From Burkholderia aenigmatica (lineage in GTDB: Bacteria; Pseudomonadota; Gammaproteobacteria; Burkholderiales; Burkholderiaceae): a DNA stretch of 64,000 nt. Position numbers and translations under genes: made by a program. The notes below the pieces were generated by a model. It did no database searches. It saw only the letters and a list, made by a program, of their open reading frames with translations, and had not been told where the DNA came from. Positions 52,011 to 60,943 of the stretch are shown here, piece by piece (position 1 is the first letter of the stretch; each line of letters opens with the position of its first letter). The stretch is from contig NZ_CABVQC010000052.1 of NCBI RefSeq assembly GCF_902499175.1, positions 1 through 64,000 of the forward strand, read 5' to 3'.

Positions 52011-52502
52011 TCAGACCTCGAGCACGCGCGCAACGATGCCGGCCAGTCGCTTCACGTGGCGCGGTGCGGGCAGGAGGTCGGCGCCCGAGAACAGCAGCGG
52101 CGCGCCGTCGTCGATCGACAGCGGCGCGTCGCCGCATTCGAACGCGACGATCACGTGTTCGCCGACGGGCGTGTTGAACAGTTCATGCCAGGAAAACGTG
52201 ACCGCGTAGCCGTCGTGCGCATGCGCGATGAACACCATGCGCTTGAAGTCGCCCGGCACGTCGCTGCGCAGCCCGGCTGCGTCGAGCAGGTCCTTCAGCC
52301 GCGCGCCACGATACGGCGCGACCGAGCGGATGAAGCGGTTCGTCGTGAAGCAGCGCAGGTCGAACGGCTCGGCCGTCGCGCTCGCGTGCCGGCGCAGGTC
52401 GTCGAGCGTCACCGTCATCGGCCGCACGAATGCGCCCGTCAGCACGATCGAGCCCGCCACCGCCTGATGCGCCGAAGGCGCCGCCGTCCCTGCCATCTCC
52501 AT
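52011..52502 (-). CDS. molybdopterin-binding oxidoreductase-domain protein, short
   Basis: 163 aa. It resembles the sulfite-oxidase-type Moco domain: LTLTG-like start (VLTGAFVRPMTVTLDDLRRH), a Cys in DLRCFTTNRF at the Mo-ligand position, APYRGARLKDLLDAAG and HDGYAVTFSWHEL. It is about half the length of a full sulfite oxidase domain and has no evident signal peptide. First gene before modE, with ModE-like box 3 at its promoter. Confidence 0.82.
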   Translation of the reverse strand: MEMAGTAAPSAHQAVAGSIVLTGAFVRPMTVTLDDLRRHASATAEPFDLRCFTTNRFIRSVAPYRGARLKDLLDAAGLRSDVPGDFKRMVFIAHAHDGYAVTFSWHELFNTPVGEHVIVAFECGDAPLSIDDGAPLLFSGADLLPAPRHVKRLAGIVARVLEV

Positions 52503-52540
52503 CGCCCGCCTCCATGACGGCCCGCCGGTAGGCGCGCCTG

Positions 52541-52564
52541 CGTTGTATCGATGGATATATTACG
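52541..52564. promoter_or_regulatory. ModE-like box 3
   Basis: CGTTGTAT, 8 bp (CGATGGAT), ATATTACG, 39 bp upstream of the Moco-protein/modE operon; suggests autoregulation. Confidence 0.68.
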
Positions 52565-52643
52565 CCGCTAAAAAACCGGCCGACAGAATGCGCGCCGCAT
52601 GGGCGGCATAACGGCGGCCGATCGTGCCCCACGCTGCGCAGCA

Positions 52644-53411
52644 CTACGCCAGCACGATGTTCTTGATGACTTTCTTGAGGCTCTTGAAGCTGTCGACCGA
52701 TTCCGCCTTCGAGTCCGTCACCAGCGCGCCGATCCGCGCCGGCTCGCAGAAGCTGATCCGGCTGTTCGTGCCGAGCTTGCTGAAATCGGCCAGGATCGCG
52801 ACGTCCGCCGCGTTACTGACCATCGCGCGCGCCACTTCGGTTTCCATCCGGTCATAGTTGGTCGCACCTCGAACGGCATCGACGCCCACCGGCGACAGCA
52901 GCGCGAGATCGGCGCGATAGCGGAAGATTTCGGCAACCGTGCCGTCGCCGACGGTCGCGGCCGCGCGGCTGCCGATCATCCCGCCGAGCAGGATCGTTTC
53001 GTTATTCGCCTGCGCCGGGTCGCTCGACCGCATCTTCAGTGCGACGTCGATCGAGTTCGTGACGATCGTGAGGCCCGACAGCTTCGCCAGTTCCTCGGCC
53101 AGCAGCGTCGTGGTTGTGCCCGCGTCGATAAACAACGTCTGCGAGCCCGTGACCAGCCTGGCCGCCGCGCGGGCGATCGCCAGCTTCGCCTTCACGTGCG
53201 TCTGCGCGCGCTCGGCGATCGGCGCTTCGTCACCCACCTGCACCGCGCCGCCGTGTACGCGCTTCAGTTCACCGAGCGCCTCGAGGTCGACGAGATCGCG
53301 GCGCACGGTTTCCCGCGACACGTTCAGGTCGGCCATGATCCGGTCGGTGGAAACGCGCTGCATCTTCGATAACAGAAGCCGGATCCTCTGGTATCGCTCT
53401 TCTTGCCACAT
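52644..53411 (-). CDS. DeoR/GlpR-family transcriptional regulator
   Basis: 255 aa. N-terminal helix-turn-helix (STDRIMADLNVSRETVRRDLVDLEALGEL) with the DeoR signature ending KRVHGGAV, then a sugar-phosphate-isomerase-like sensor domain with FIDAGTTTTLLAEEL. It lies between modE genes and mgtC on the same strand; the target is unknown. Confidence 0.93.
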   Translation of the reverse strand: MWQEERYQRIRLLLSKMQRVSTDRIMADLNVSRETVRRDLVDLEALGELKRVHGGAVQVGDEAPIAERAQTHVKAKLAIARAAARLVTGSQTLFIDAGTTTTLLAEELAKLSGLTIVTNSIDVALKMRSSDPAQANNETILLGGMIGSRAAATVGDGTVAEIFRYRADLALLSPVGVDAVRGATNYDRMETEVARAMVSNAADVAILADFSKLGTNSRISFCEPARIGALVTDSKAESVDSFKSLKKVIKNIVLA

Positions 53412-53454
53412 GGAATGTCCTCGGAATGAACGTCAATGTTATTCGAACGGCGAA

Positions 53455-54135
53455 CTATGCTGCGCTCTCCTCCATCTTTTTGATGCCGACGAGGGTCTGC
53501 AGGGATTGACGGACCGCCTGGACCTCGCGGCTCGTCATCTTTGAAAACACCACGTGGATGCGGTCGTCATCGGGCGCGGCGTCGTCTTGTTCGATGATGA
53601 ACTGGACGATGCGCGCCTGGTCGATGCCGGGCATCGCCTGCAGCGATGTCAGCTTCACGGCGCCGCGGCTCGCGAGGATGCGCACGCCCCAGCGCTGCCG
53701 CGCGGCGAAGAAGCGCTTCTCGATCGGCTTCAGGCCGGCCAGGATCGCGAGCACGATCGCCGTCGCGGCGATCGCAGCCACATACATGCCGCCACCCACG
53801 GCCAGCCCGACCGCCGCCACGACCCACAGGCTCGCCGCGGTCGTCAGGCCGCGGATGATCTCGCCACGCAGCATGATCGACCCGGCGCCGAGGAAACCGA
53901 TGCCCGACACGACCTGCGCGGCGACGCGCGACGGGTCCAGCGACACGTTCTTCGCGTTCTGGATATCCGCGAAACCGAACGCCGACACGATCATCACGAG
54001 CGCGGCGCCCACGGCCACCAGCATGTGCGTGCGCAACCCGGCCGCCCACGACAGGCGCTCGCGCTCGATGCCGACGATGCTGCCGAGCAATGCCGCCAGC
54101 AACAGGCGAGAAATGATTTCCAGCTGACTGATCAT
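53455..54135 (-). CDS. mgtC: MgtC/SapB-family membrane protein
   Basis: 226 aa. About five N-terminal helices with the signature LLGSIVGIERERLSWAAGLRTHMLV and GIGFLGAGSI, and a C-terminal ACT-like domain (about 150-226). MgtC proteins help growth at low Mg2+ and inside macrophages by acting on membrane energetics. Start ATG at 54135; 43 bp upstream of the DeoR gene. Confidence 0.93.
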   Translation of the reverse strand: MISQLEIISRLLLAALLGSIVGIERERLSWAAGLRTHMLVAVGAALVMIVSAFGFADIQNAKNVSLDPSRVAAQVVSGIGFLGAGSIMLRGEIIRGLTTAASLWVVAAVGLAVGGGMYVAAIAATAIVLAILAGLKPIEKRFFAARQRWGVRILASRGAVKLTSLQAMPGIDQARIVQFIIEQDDAAPDDDRIHVVFSKMTSREVQAVRQSLQTLVGIKKMEESAA

Positions 54136-54403
54136 GCGAGGTCTCCTTGCTTTGCCTGGTCTACCTGATGAGGCACGGCCCGCGTGGGCCGCCGCCCGAT
54201 TCTTCCTGCCTTCGCCCGCCCGTTGCCAAGCCAGGTAACCGGTGAGTTGTATTTTTGTGTGATCTTGCGAATTTGTGCGTTCTAATATACGGTACGCAAA
54301 ACTACAAAGCCAGACCCAAGTTCGTTTGTTTCACCCGATCAGCACGATCAATCGTCAGACCATTCAGGCAACACGATCCGGAACACTTGCTTAGGAGACC
54401 AAC
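54136..54403. promoter_or_regulatory. divergent promoter region mgtC / choX
   Basis: 268-bp gap, AT-rich at 54240-54310. TAATATACGGTACGCAAAA near 54281 could contain a -10 for choX. No riboswitch-like structure noticed. Confidence 0.45.
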
Positions 54404-55348
54404 ATGATGAAGAAGGCATGGATGCTGGCCGCAACACTGCTGGCAGCGCTGGCGACGGCCCCCGCTCACGCGTCGGAAGGCGACGTCTGCAAAAAGGTGA
54501 CGCTCGGCGATGTCGGCTGGAGCGACATCGCAGCCACCACCGGCGTCGCGATGATGCTGCTCGACGGGCTCGGTTACGAGGCGACCAAGACGATCGCGTC
54601 GCCGCCGATCGTGCTCGCCGGCGTGAAGAAGGCACAGATCGACGCGTTCCTCGGCTACTGGGATCCGAGCATGACGCCGACGGTGAAGCCGTTCGTCGAT
54701 GCCGGCGCCGTCCACCAGCTGCCGCAACCGAACCTGGTCGGCGCGCGCTATACGCTGGCCGTGCCGCAATACGCATCGGACAAGGGCCTCAGGAGCTTTG
54801 CCGATATCGCGAAGTTCCGCGACCAGCTCGACGGCAAGATCTACGGGATCGGTGCCGGCAACAACGGCAACGCGCTGATCCAGCGGATGATCGACAAGAA
54901 CGAGTTCGGACTCGGCGGCTTCAAGCTGGTCGAATCGAGCGAGGCCGGGATGCTCGTCCAGGTCACGCGCGCGGTGCAGGAGCACCGGATGATCGTGTTC
55001 CTCGCGTGGGAGCCGCATCCGATGAACATCAACTACAAGATCGCCTATCTCGACGGCGGCGACGGCGTGTTCGGCCCGAACTACGGCTCGGCGAAGGTCT
55101 ATACGCTCGTCACGCCCGGCTACCTCGAACGCTGCCCGAACGTCGGCCGGCTGCTGACCAACCTGAAGTTCACGACCGACGAAGAGAACCAGTTGATGGT
55201 GCCGATCATGAATCACGCGGATCCGGTCGCGGTCGCGAAGGAATGGGCGAAGAAGAACCCCGGCGTACTGACGAAGTGGCTCGACGGCGTCACGACCATC
55301 GACGGCAAGAACGCGAAAGACGCGATCGAGAAGCTCATCGGCGCATGA
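54404..55348 (+). CDS. choX: choline ABC-transporter binding protein ChoX
   Basis: 314 aa. Signal peptide ending PAHA, then the glycine-betaine/choline-binding fold. Aromatic cage residues appear in DVGWSDI, GYWDPSM and LAWEPHPMNINYKIAYLDGG, as in Sinorhizobium ChoX. It captures choline in the periplasm. Permease and ATPase genes are not adjacent. It is followed by a HAD phosphatase and a phospholipase C, which together suggest choline recovery from phosphatidylcholine. Confidence 0.92.
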   Translation: MMKKAWMLAATLLAALATAPAHASEGDVCKKVTLGDVGWSDIAATTGVAMMLLDGLGYEATKTIASPPIVLAGVKKAQIDAFLGYWDPSMTPTVKPFVDAGAVHQLPQPNLVGARYTLAVPQYASDKGLRSFADIAKFRDQLDGKIYGIGAGNNGNALIQRMIDKNEFGLGGFKLVESSEAGMLVQVTRAVQEHRMIVFLAWEPHPMNINYKIAYLDGGDGVFGPNYGSAKVYTLVTPGYLERCPNVGRLLTNLKFTTDEENQLMVPIMNHADPVAVAKEWAKKNPGVLTKWLDGVTTIDGKNAKDAIEKLIGA

Positions 55349-55371
55349 ACACGCAACACAAGGAACCCCCC

Positions 55372-56052
55372 ATGTACAAGAATCTCGCGCTGTTCGACCT
55401 CGACCACACGCTGCTGCCGCTCGACAGCGACCAGGCCTGGAGCCGCTTCATCACGCGAGTCGGCTGGCGGGAAGACGACGCGCATGTGGCGCTGATCGAC
55501 GAGCACTACGGCCACTATGCGGCCGGCACGCTCGACATGGACGCGTATCTCGCCGTGACGCTCGCGCCGCTCACCCGCTATCCGCGCAAGGTACTCGAAC
55601 GCTGGCATGTGCGATTCATGGACGAAGTGATTCGTCCGGCGATCACGCCACAGGCGCGCGAGCTGGTCGACCGCCATCGCGAGAACGGCGATCTCTGCTG
55701 CATCGTGACGGCGACCAACGTCTTCGTCACGCGGCCGATCGCAGCGGAATTCGGCATAGAGCACCTGCTCGGTATCGAGCTCGATACCGACGACGGCACG
55801 CCGGGCGGTGCATTTACCGGGCGCAGTACGGGCGTGCCGAGCTTCCGCGAAGGGAAGATCGTGCGCACCACCGAGTGGCTGGAATCACTCGGCTACGCGC
55901 CGTCCGATTTCGAGCGCACCTACTTCTACAGCGATTCGATCAACGACGTGCCGCTACTGGATTACGTCACGCATCCGGTCGCCACCAATCCCGACGCCAA
56001 GCTGTTGCACGTGGCAGGCACCCGCGGGTGGCCTGTCATGAAGTTGTTCTGA
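55372..56052 (+). CDS. HAD-superfamily phosphatase (SerB-like, HAD-IB)
   Basis: 226 aa from the ATG at 55372 (AAGGA upstream); an ATG at 55345 overlapping the choX stop adds nine residues. Motif I is ALFDLDHTLLPLD, motif II is IVTATN, Lys lies in REGKIV, and motif III is YFYSDSINDVPLLDY. No signal peptide, so it acts in the cytoplasm. Beside choX and plc, phosphocholine or a related ester is a reasonable guess at the substrate, not proven. Confidence 0.9.
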   Translation: MYKNLALFDLDHTLLPLDSDQAWSRFITRVGWREDDAHVALIDEHYGHYAAGTLDMDAYLAVTLAPLTRYPRKVLERWHVRFMDEVIRPAITPQARELVDRHRENGDLCCIVTATNVFVTRPIAAEFGIEHLLGIELDTDDGTPGGAFTGRSTGVPSFREGKIVRTTEWLESLGYAPSDFERTYFYSDSINDVPLLDYVTHPVATNPDAKLLHVAGTRGWPVMKLF

Positions 56053-56098
56053 TTCGGGCGCTATTCTCTGCGGTTCATTTTTCATGTCTGGAGGGGTA

Positions 56099-56359
56099 AT
56101 GAAATACGGAGCACGCAGCAACCGTCCCGATCATTCAGGAATCCGATTCGAATCAGATAGAAAGCCAATCGTCAACTCGCGCCAGTCGGAAAGCCGCTTT
56201 CCGCACTGGCGCGGCGTTTTCATGATCGCGCTCCTGTGCACGCTGGCCGCTTGCGGCGATGGCGACTCGGGCACCGCGGCCAACGTGGCGGCCGCGCGTG
56301 CGGCCGCACCGGGCTCGGCGTCCACGCCCGTCCTGCACTGCGCGAGCGCGTGCCACTGA
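56099..56359 (+). CDS. small lipoprotein upstream of phospholipase C
   Basis: 86 aa from the ATG at 56099, which follows GGAGG directly. The hydrophobic segment MIALLCTLAACGDGDSG has a lipobox (LAAC) but begins only at residue 42; an internal ATG at 56222 would give a normal 45-aa lipoprotein precursor. The frame crosses a strong hairpin (56178-56220). The mature part is Ala-rich and ends HCASACH. Either the start is 56222 or the 5' part acts as a leader. Function unknown. Confidence 0.55.
   Translation: MKYGARSNRPDHSGIRFESDRKPIVNSRQSESRFPHWRGVFMIALLCTLAACGDGDSGTAANVAAARAAAPGSASTPVLHCASACH
56178..56220 (+). terminator. terminator/attenuator hairpin ahead of the lipoprotein-plc unit
   Basis: Outer arms CGCGCCAGT (56178-56186) and ACTGGCGCG (56205-56213), inner arms GGAAAG/CTTTCC, then GCGTTTT. 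It is as strong as the intrinsic terminators elsewhere in the window but lies directly before the lipoprotein ATG at 56222, so it may end the choX-HAD transcript or attenuate the downstream genes. Confidence 0.75.
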
Positions 56360-56403
56360 CCGACGCCGGCCGCAAGGCCCGTCATCCAAGACAGAGAGCG
56401 ATC

Positions 56404-58854
56404 ATGCAAAACAAACCCACAACCCGACGTCAGTTCCTCGCCGATGCGTTGAAACTCGCCGGTGCCACCGCGATCACGGGCATGCTGCCCGACAGCATCG
56501 CGCGCGCGCAGGCCATTCCGGCGGCCACCGTCACCGGCACGATCCAGGACGTGAAGCACGTCGTGATCCTGATGCAGGAAAACCGTTCGTTCGACCACTA
56601 CCTCGGCACGCTGGGCGGCGCGCGCGGCTTCGGCGATCCGCGGCCGGTCGTGATTTCGAGCGGGTATCCGGTGTGGCGCCAGCCCTGGATGCTGTCCTAC
56701 GTGTTCCCGTTCAACCCGTCCCCGCCCTTCGGCACGGCGAACGGCGACACCTACTACGGCGACCTCCCTCACGACTGGGGCACCACGCACAGCGCCTGGA
56801 ACAACGGCCGCTACGACAACTGGACCGGCGCGAAGACCAGCGGCACGATGTACTACTTCACGCAGAACGACGTCCCGTTCTACTACGCGCTGGCGAGCGC
56901 GTTCACGGTGTGCGACGACTACCACTGCTCGATGCTCGGCCCGACCGACCCGAACCGGCTGTATCTGTGGACCGGCTGCTGCGGCAACGTGCCGGGCTAT
57001 TCGCCGTACACGGACAACACGATGACCGGCACCGGCTGGACGACCCTGCCGGAACGGCTGAACGCGGCCGGCGTCACGTGGAAGTTCTATCAGGACAAGG
57101 GCAACGGCCTGGATGCCGGCCATGCGTACGGCAATTCCAACAGCGCCGGCAGCACGCTGTGGTGGAACGGGAACTACGGCGACAACATCGTCCTCAACTT
57201 CAAGCAGTACCAGAACCTCGGCGCCAACGATCCGCTGGCGCCCGCGCTCAACGGCACGCAGATCGACCCGAGCGGCGGTGGCAAGGAATACGACACGAAC
57301 CTGTTCAGCCAGCTGCAGGCCGACGTCGCGAACGACACGTTGCCGCAAGTGTCGTGGATCGCCGCGCCTTACGCGTACTGCGAGCATCCGTCGTGGGCCG
57401 CGAGCGGCGGCGAATGGTACGTGAGCAACGTGCTGAATGCGCTGACCTCGAATCCGAAGGTCTGGGCCAGCACGGTCCTGCTCGTGATGTACGACGAGAA
57501 CGACGGCCTGTTCGATCACGTGCCGCCCGCCGTCCCGGCCAGCTCCGCGGCCGGCACCGGGCGGTCGACCGTCTCGACGGCCGCGGAATTCGTCGCCAGC
57601 AGCGGCAACGCATCGGACGGCTCGGCGAGCGGCGACGTGCCGATCGGGCTCGGGCCGCGCGTGCCGATGTTCGTGATCTCGCCGTGGTCGAAGGGCGGCA
57701 AGGTGAATTCGCAGGTCTTCGATCACACGTCGGTGGTCCGGTTCCTGGAAGCGCGCTTCGGGTTTCAGGAAACCAACATCTCGCCGTGGCGACGCGCGGT
57801 GTGCGGCGACCTGACGTCGGCCTTCGATTTCTCGAACGCCGACCAGACCGTGCCCGCGATCCAGCCGCCGGCGAGCAACATGAACCCGAACGGCCCGGCC
57901 GTCCTGATCCCCTACCCGACCACCACCGCGGTGCCGGCGCAGACCGCCGGCCGCAGCACGGCCTGCCGCCTGCCCTACGAGTTCTTCGTGCAAGGCAAGG
58001 TCAACCGTGCCGGCAACGCGCTGGCGCTGACGATGACCAACACCGGCACCGCGGGCGTGCACCTGCAGGCGTGGGTCGACGGCACGAGCACGATCCCCCG
58101 GCATTACACGATCGCGGCCGGCGCGACCCAGTGCGCGAACCTGTCGGATTCGCTCGCGCTGAATTGCGGTGGCAGTTACGACTATTCGGTCTACGGGCCG
58201 AACGGCTTCCTGCAGACGTTCCGCGGCAGCATCGGTTCGTCCGGCAACACGGGATCGAGCGCCGAAATCAGCCTGTGCTACGACGTCGCGAACGGCAACG
58301 TGCAGATCACGCTCGACAACTCCGCAGGGTCCAGCGCGACGACGTTCCAGCTCACCGACAACGCCTACGGGATGAACACGAGGCAGTCGTTCACCGTCGC
58401 GGCCGGCGCGACGCAAGCCGTCACGTGGTACGGCGACGGCGGCTGGTACGACGCCAGCATCCGCGATGCGAACGATCCGAACTTCCTGCGCCGCGTGGCC
58501 GGCTGCGTGCAGACGCAATCCGGCGCGCTGCTCACGGATTCGGCGATCGGCAATACCGGCAAGCAGTTCGTCGCGTCGCTCGCGTCGCAGGGCTCGACGT
58601 TCGGCACGCTGCGCTTCGACTACGTCGCGCCGCCGTGGAGCCACAGCCCGAAGAACTGGGTAGGCATCTTTGCGCATGGGGCGCAGCCGACCAAGGGCAG
58701 CTACAAATCGTGGGCGTACCTGCCGAAGAGCACCGGCTCGCTGCTGTTCTCGTCAACGGCCAACAGTACGCTGGCGTCGGGGCAGTACGATGCGTGGTAC
58801 CTGTTCGACGATGGCTACACGCCGCTCGCGGGCCCCGTCACGATCAACATCTGA
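56404..58854 (+). CDS. plcN: phosphocholine-preferring phospholipase C (PlcN/PlcH family)
   Basis: 816 aa. Tat signal (TRRQFLADAL) at the ATG at 56404. The phosphoesterase domain begins VKHVVILMQENRSFDHYLG, with Asn/Thr-region and metal motifs CDDYHCSMLGPTDPNR and MYDENDGLFDHVPPP-like DHVPP. Two C-terminal beta-sandwich (DUF756) repeats lie about 515-700, and a further beta domain of about 100 aa reaches the end (WVGIFAHGAQPTKGS), longer than P. aeruginosa PlcN. Secreted; cleaves phosphatidylcholine to phosphocholine and diacylglycerol. Confidence 0.93.
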   Translation: MQNKPTTRRQFLADALKLAGATAITGMLPDSIARAQAIPAATVTGTIQDVKHVVILMQENRSFDHYLGTLGGARGFGDPRPVVISSGYPVWRQPWMLSYVFPFNPSPPFGTANGDTYYGDLPHDWGTTHSAWNNGRYDNWTGAKTSGTMYYFTQNDVPFYYALASAFTVCDDYHCSMLGPTDPNRLYLWTGCCGNVPGYSPYTDNTMTGTGWTTLPERLNAAGVTWKFYQDKGNGLDAGHAYGNSNSAGSTLWWNGNYGDNIVLNFKQYQNLGANDPLAPALNGTQIDPSGGGKEYDTNLFSQLQADVANDTLPQVSWIAAPYAYCEHPSWAASGGEWYVSNVLNALTSNPKVWASTVLLVMYDENDGLFDHVPPAVPASSAAGTGRSTVSTAAEFVASSGNASDGSASGDVPIGLGPRVPMFVISPWSKGGKVNSQVFDHTSVVRFLEARFGFQETNISPWRRAVCGDLTSAFDFSNADQTVPAIQPPASNMNPNGPAVLIPYPTTTAVPAQTAGRSTACRLPYEFFVQGKVNRAGNALALTMTNTGTAGVHLQAWVDGTSTIPRHYTIAAGATQCANLSDSLALNCGGSYDYSVYGPNGFLQTFRGSIGSSGNTGSSAEISLCYDVANGNVQITLDNSAGSSATTFQLTDNAYGMNTRQSFTVAAGATQAVTWYGDGGWYDASIRDANDPNFLRRVAGCVQTQSGALLTDSAIGNTGKQFVASLASQGSTFGTLRFDYVAPPWSHSPKNWVGIFAHGAQPTKGSYKSWAYLPKSTGSLLFSSTANSTLASGQYDAWYLFDDGYTPLAGPVTINI

Positions 58855-58956
58855 CGGCCTGGCCAGACCGTGCCGGCCGCCCGCATGGGGCCGGCACTCA
58901 CTCCGGCGTGACGTACCACGTTGCACCCGAATGCTTTTCCAGCCGATGGGGATGCG

Positions 58957-59607
58957 TTATACGAGCAGATCCTCGTAGAACGCGCCGAACGGCCGTGTCG
59001 GGTGCGCGATCTGGATTTCGAGGATCCACAGCCCGGCCGCCGGCGCGGCATCGAAGTCACCGAGATTGCCGGCCTTGTAGATCGCGTGCGGAAAGTCGCT
59101 GACGCGATGCCCCTTGATGTCGACGTTCAGCCGGAAGCCGTGCGCGTCGGCGCGTTGCGCGGCGAATTCGTACAGCGCGATACCCGCGCAGCCGGTGGTG
59201 CGCCAGTGACGTTCGACTTCGTCGTAGATCGCGCGCGCCGCACGCGCACACGCATGCATGTCGGGATCGTCGCCGCACACGAACGTCGCGCCCGCGTCGC
59301 CCTCATGCTTCGCCCACACCGCGCCCAGGTCGATGAAGAAGATGTCGTCCGCGGCGAGGACGGGGTCCGCCACCGAGCGCTCCTTGAACGTGCGCAGCGT
59401 GTTTTCCCCGAAGCGGACGAGCACCGGATGCCAGATCCGGTCCATCCCGAGATCCTTCAGCACGCTCAGCCCCAGCGCGTTCGCCTCCGATTCCCGCATG
59501 CCGGGCCGGATGCCCGCGGCGATCGCGTCGACGGCCTGCCATGTCATGGTTCTTGCGTGCTGCATCGCGTCGAGCGAAAAGGCTTCGCCGACGGCTTCGC
59601 GGTGCAT
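58957..59607 (-). CDS. M24-family (Xaa-Pro aminopeptidase-fold) metallohydrolase
   Basis: 216 aa from the ATG at 59607; forty open codons upstream are not protein-like and include the ModE-like box. The creatinase/aminopeptidase fold has the five metal ligands: Asp in FFIDLG, Asp in HEGDAGATF, His in IKGHRVSDF, Glu in WILEIQI and Glu in AFYEDLL. It lacks the N-terminal creatinase domain. Substrate unknown. The box at 59667-59690 suggests ModE control. Confidence 0.87.
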   Translation of the reverse strand: MHREAVGEAFSLDAMQHARTMTWQAVDAIAAGIRPGMRESEANALGLSVLKDLGMDRIWHPVLVRFGENTLRTFKERSVADPVLAADDIFFIDLGAVWAKHEGDAGATFVCGDDPDMHACARAARAIYDEVERHWRTTGCAGIALYEFAAQRADAHGFRLNVDIKGHRVSDFPHAIYKAGNLGDFDAAPAAGLWILEIQIAHPTRPFGAFYEDLLV

Positions 59608-59666
59608 CGAATTCAAGATGGTGCTCCCGTACGGGTGAAAGGGGGTGGGTTCCGTCGTTCGTCGTT

Positions 59667-59690
59667 TCGATATGCACAGGAGAATATATC
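59667..59690. promoter_or_regulatory. ModE-like box 4
   Basis: CGATATGC, 8 bp (ACAGGAGA), ATATATCG, 60 bp upstream of the M24 gene. The right arm is identical to box 1. Confidence 0.65.
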
Positions 59691-59735
59691 GATTCGCGAA
59701 CCGGTGCCGAGTCGCGCTTCTCCACACGCCACAGT

Positions 59736-59762
59736 AAAACGGGCGCCCCGATGGAGCGCCCG
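59736..59762 (-). terminator. terminator of the porin gene
   Basis: Minus-strand hairpin with arms GGGCGC/GCGCCC and G/C extension, followed by GTTTTA (A-run at 59736-59739), about 20 bp after the porin stop. Confidence 0.8.
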
Positions 59763-59779
59763 CTCGCGCGCGCGGTCGA

Positions 59780-60943
59780 TCAGAACTTGTGACGCAGGCC
59801 GATCCGCGTGACGAACTGCGTGTTCGCGCCTGCGTTGCCGATGAACGATCCCGACGAGCCGATCTCGGCCTGGACCGGCACCGCGCGGCCGTTGATCGTG
59901 TTGCTGCCCGACGCCTTCTGGTAGGCCGCGCTCACGTAGACGTCCGTACGCTTCGACAGCGCATAGTCGACCGCGGCATTGACCTGGTGCCACTTGCCGT
60001 CAAAGCGGCCGTCGAGCTTCGAGAACGTATAGCCGAGCCCACCGCTCAGGGCCGGCGTGAACGCATAGCGACCACCGATTTCGTAGTTGTTCAGCTTCGA
60101 CGATTCGCCCGACAGCGGCACGAACTTCGTATGCGTCCAGTTTGCCCACACGAGCGCCGCCGCGATCGCATAGCGTGCGCCGACGCCGACCGTCTCGAGG
60201 TCGCGCAGCCCTTGCGTGTTGATGTTCGCGATGCTCACGCCGAACGCGGGCTGCGCGCCGTTCGGGAAGCGGATGTTCGTGTACGCGGCGCCGATGCCGA
60301 ACGGCCCTTGCGCATAGTTCGCACCGAAGCTGTACGCGCTCGACGAACCCTGCGCGCCGTTCGCACCGGTCGTGGTCGGCGTGCCCGCGAACTGCGTCGA
60401 GTTCGAGAAGCCGTACATCGCGCCGAACGTGAGACCCGCAAAGTTCGCACTCTGGAACTTCACCGCGTTGTTGATGCGGCTCGACGTCAGCTGGTCGAGG
60501 TCGTTGATGTGATACGCATAGTTGCCGGCCGGCGTCTGGCTGCCCATCGAATAGTTCGCGCCGATGTAGTCGGTCGAGAACGAGTACTGACGGCCGAACG
60601 TCAGCGAACCGATTCCGTTCTTCGACAGGCCGACGAACGCCTGCCGGCCGAACAGCGCGCCACCCTGGCCGATCGAGCCATCGCCGCTGCTGAAGCCGTT
60701 TTCCAGCACGAACAACGCCTTCAGCCCGCCGCCAAGATCCTCGGTGCCGCGGATGCCCCAGCGGCTGCCCGATGCGACGCCGTCGCCGTACTTGACGAGC
60801 TTGCCGTGCCCGCCCGACGTCGCGACCTTGTTCGAATACGTGATACCCGCATCGATCAGCCCGTAGAGCGTGACGCTGCTTTGCGCGTGGGCGGCGGTGC
60901 CGAACATCCCGAGTGCGGCCGCGGCCACGATGGTCTTTTTCAC
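59780..60943 (-). CDS. general trimeric porin (OpcP/OmpC-like)
   Basis: 387 aa with a GTG start at 60943 (AAGGAAGTGAAC upstream). Signal peptide ending AAHAQ, then SSVTLYGLIDAGITY, the universal start of Burkholderia gram-negative porins (Porin_4). It contains GRQAFVGLSKNGIGSLTFGRQYS and ends with GLRHKF, the terminal Phe needed for barrel insertion. It allows diffusion of small hydrophilic solutes. Confidence 0.93.
   Translation of the reverse strand: MKKTIVAAAALGMFGTAAHAQSSVTLYGLIDAGITYSNKVATSGGHGKLVKYGDGVASGSRWGIRGTEDLGGGLKALFVLENGFSSGDGSIGQGGALFGRQAFVGLSKNGIGSLTFGRQYSFSTDYIGANYSMGSQTPAGNYAYHINDLDQLTSSRINNAVKFQSANFAGLTFGAMYGFSNSTQFAGTPTTTGANGAQGSSSAYSFGANYAQGPFGIGAAYTNIRFPNGAQPAFGVSIANINTQGLRDLETVGVGARYAIAAALVWANWTHTKFVPLSGESSKLNNYEIGGRYAFTPALSGGLGYTFSKLDGRFDGKWHQVNAAVDYALSKRTDVYVSAAYQKASGSNTINGRAVPVQAEIGSSGSFIGNAGANTQFVTRIGLRHKF

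Noticed and set aside
56131..58677. 848-codon minus-strand open frame opposite phospholipase C
   Set aside because: Low-complexity Arg/Ala/Val composition typical of frame shadows; plc has clear motifs on the plus strand.
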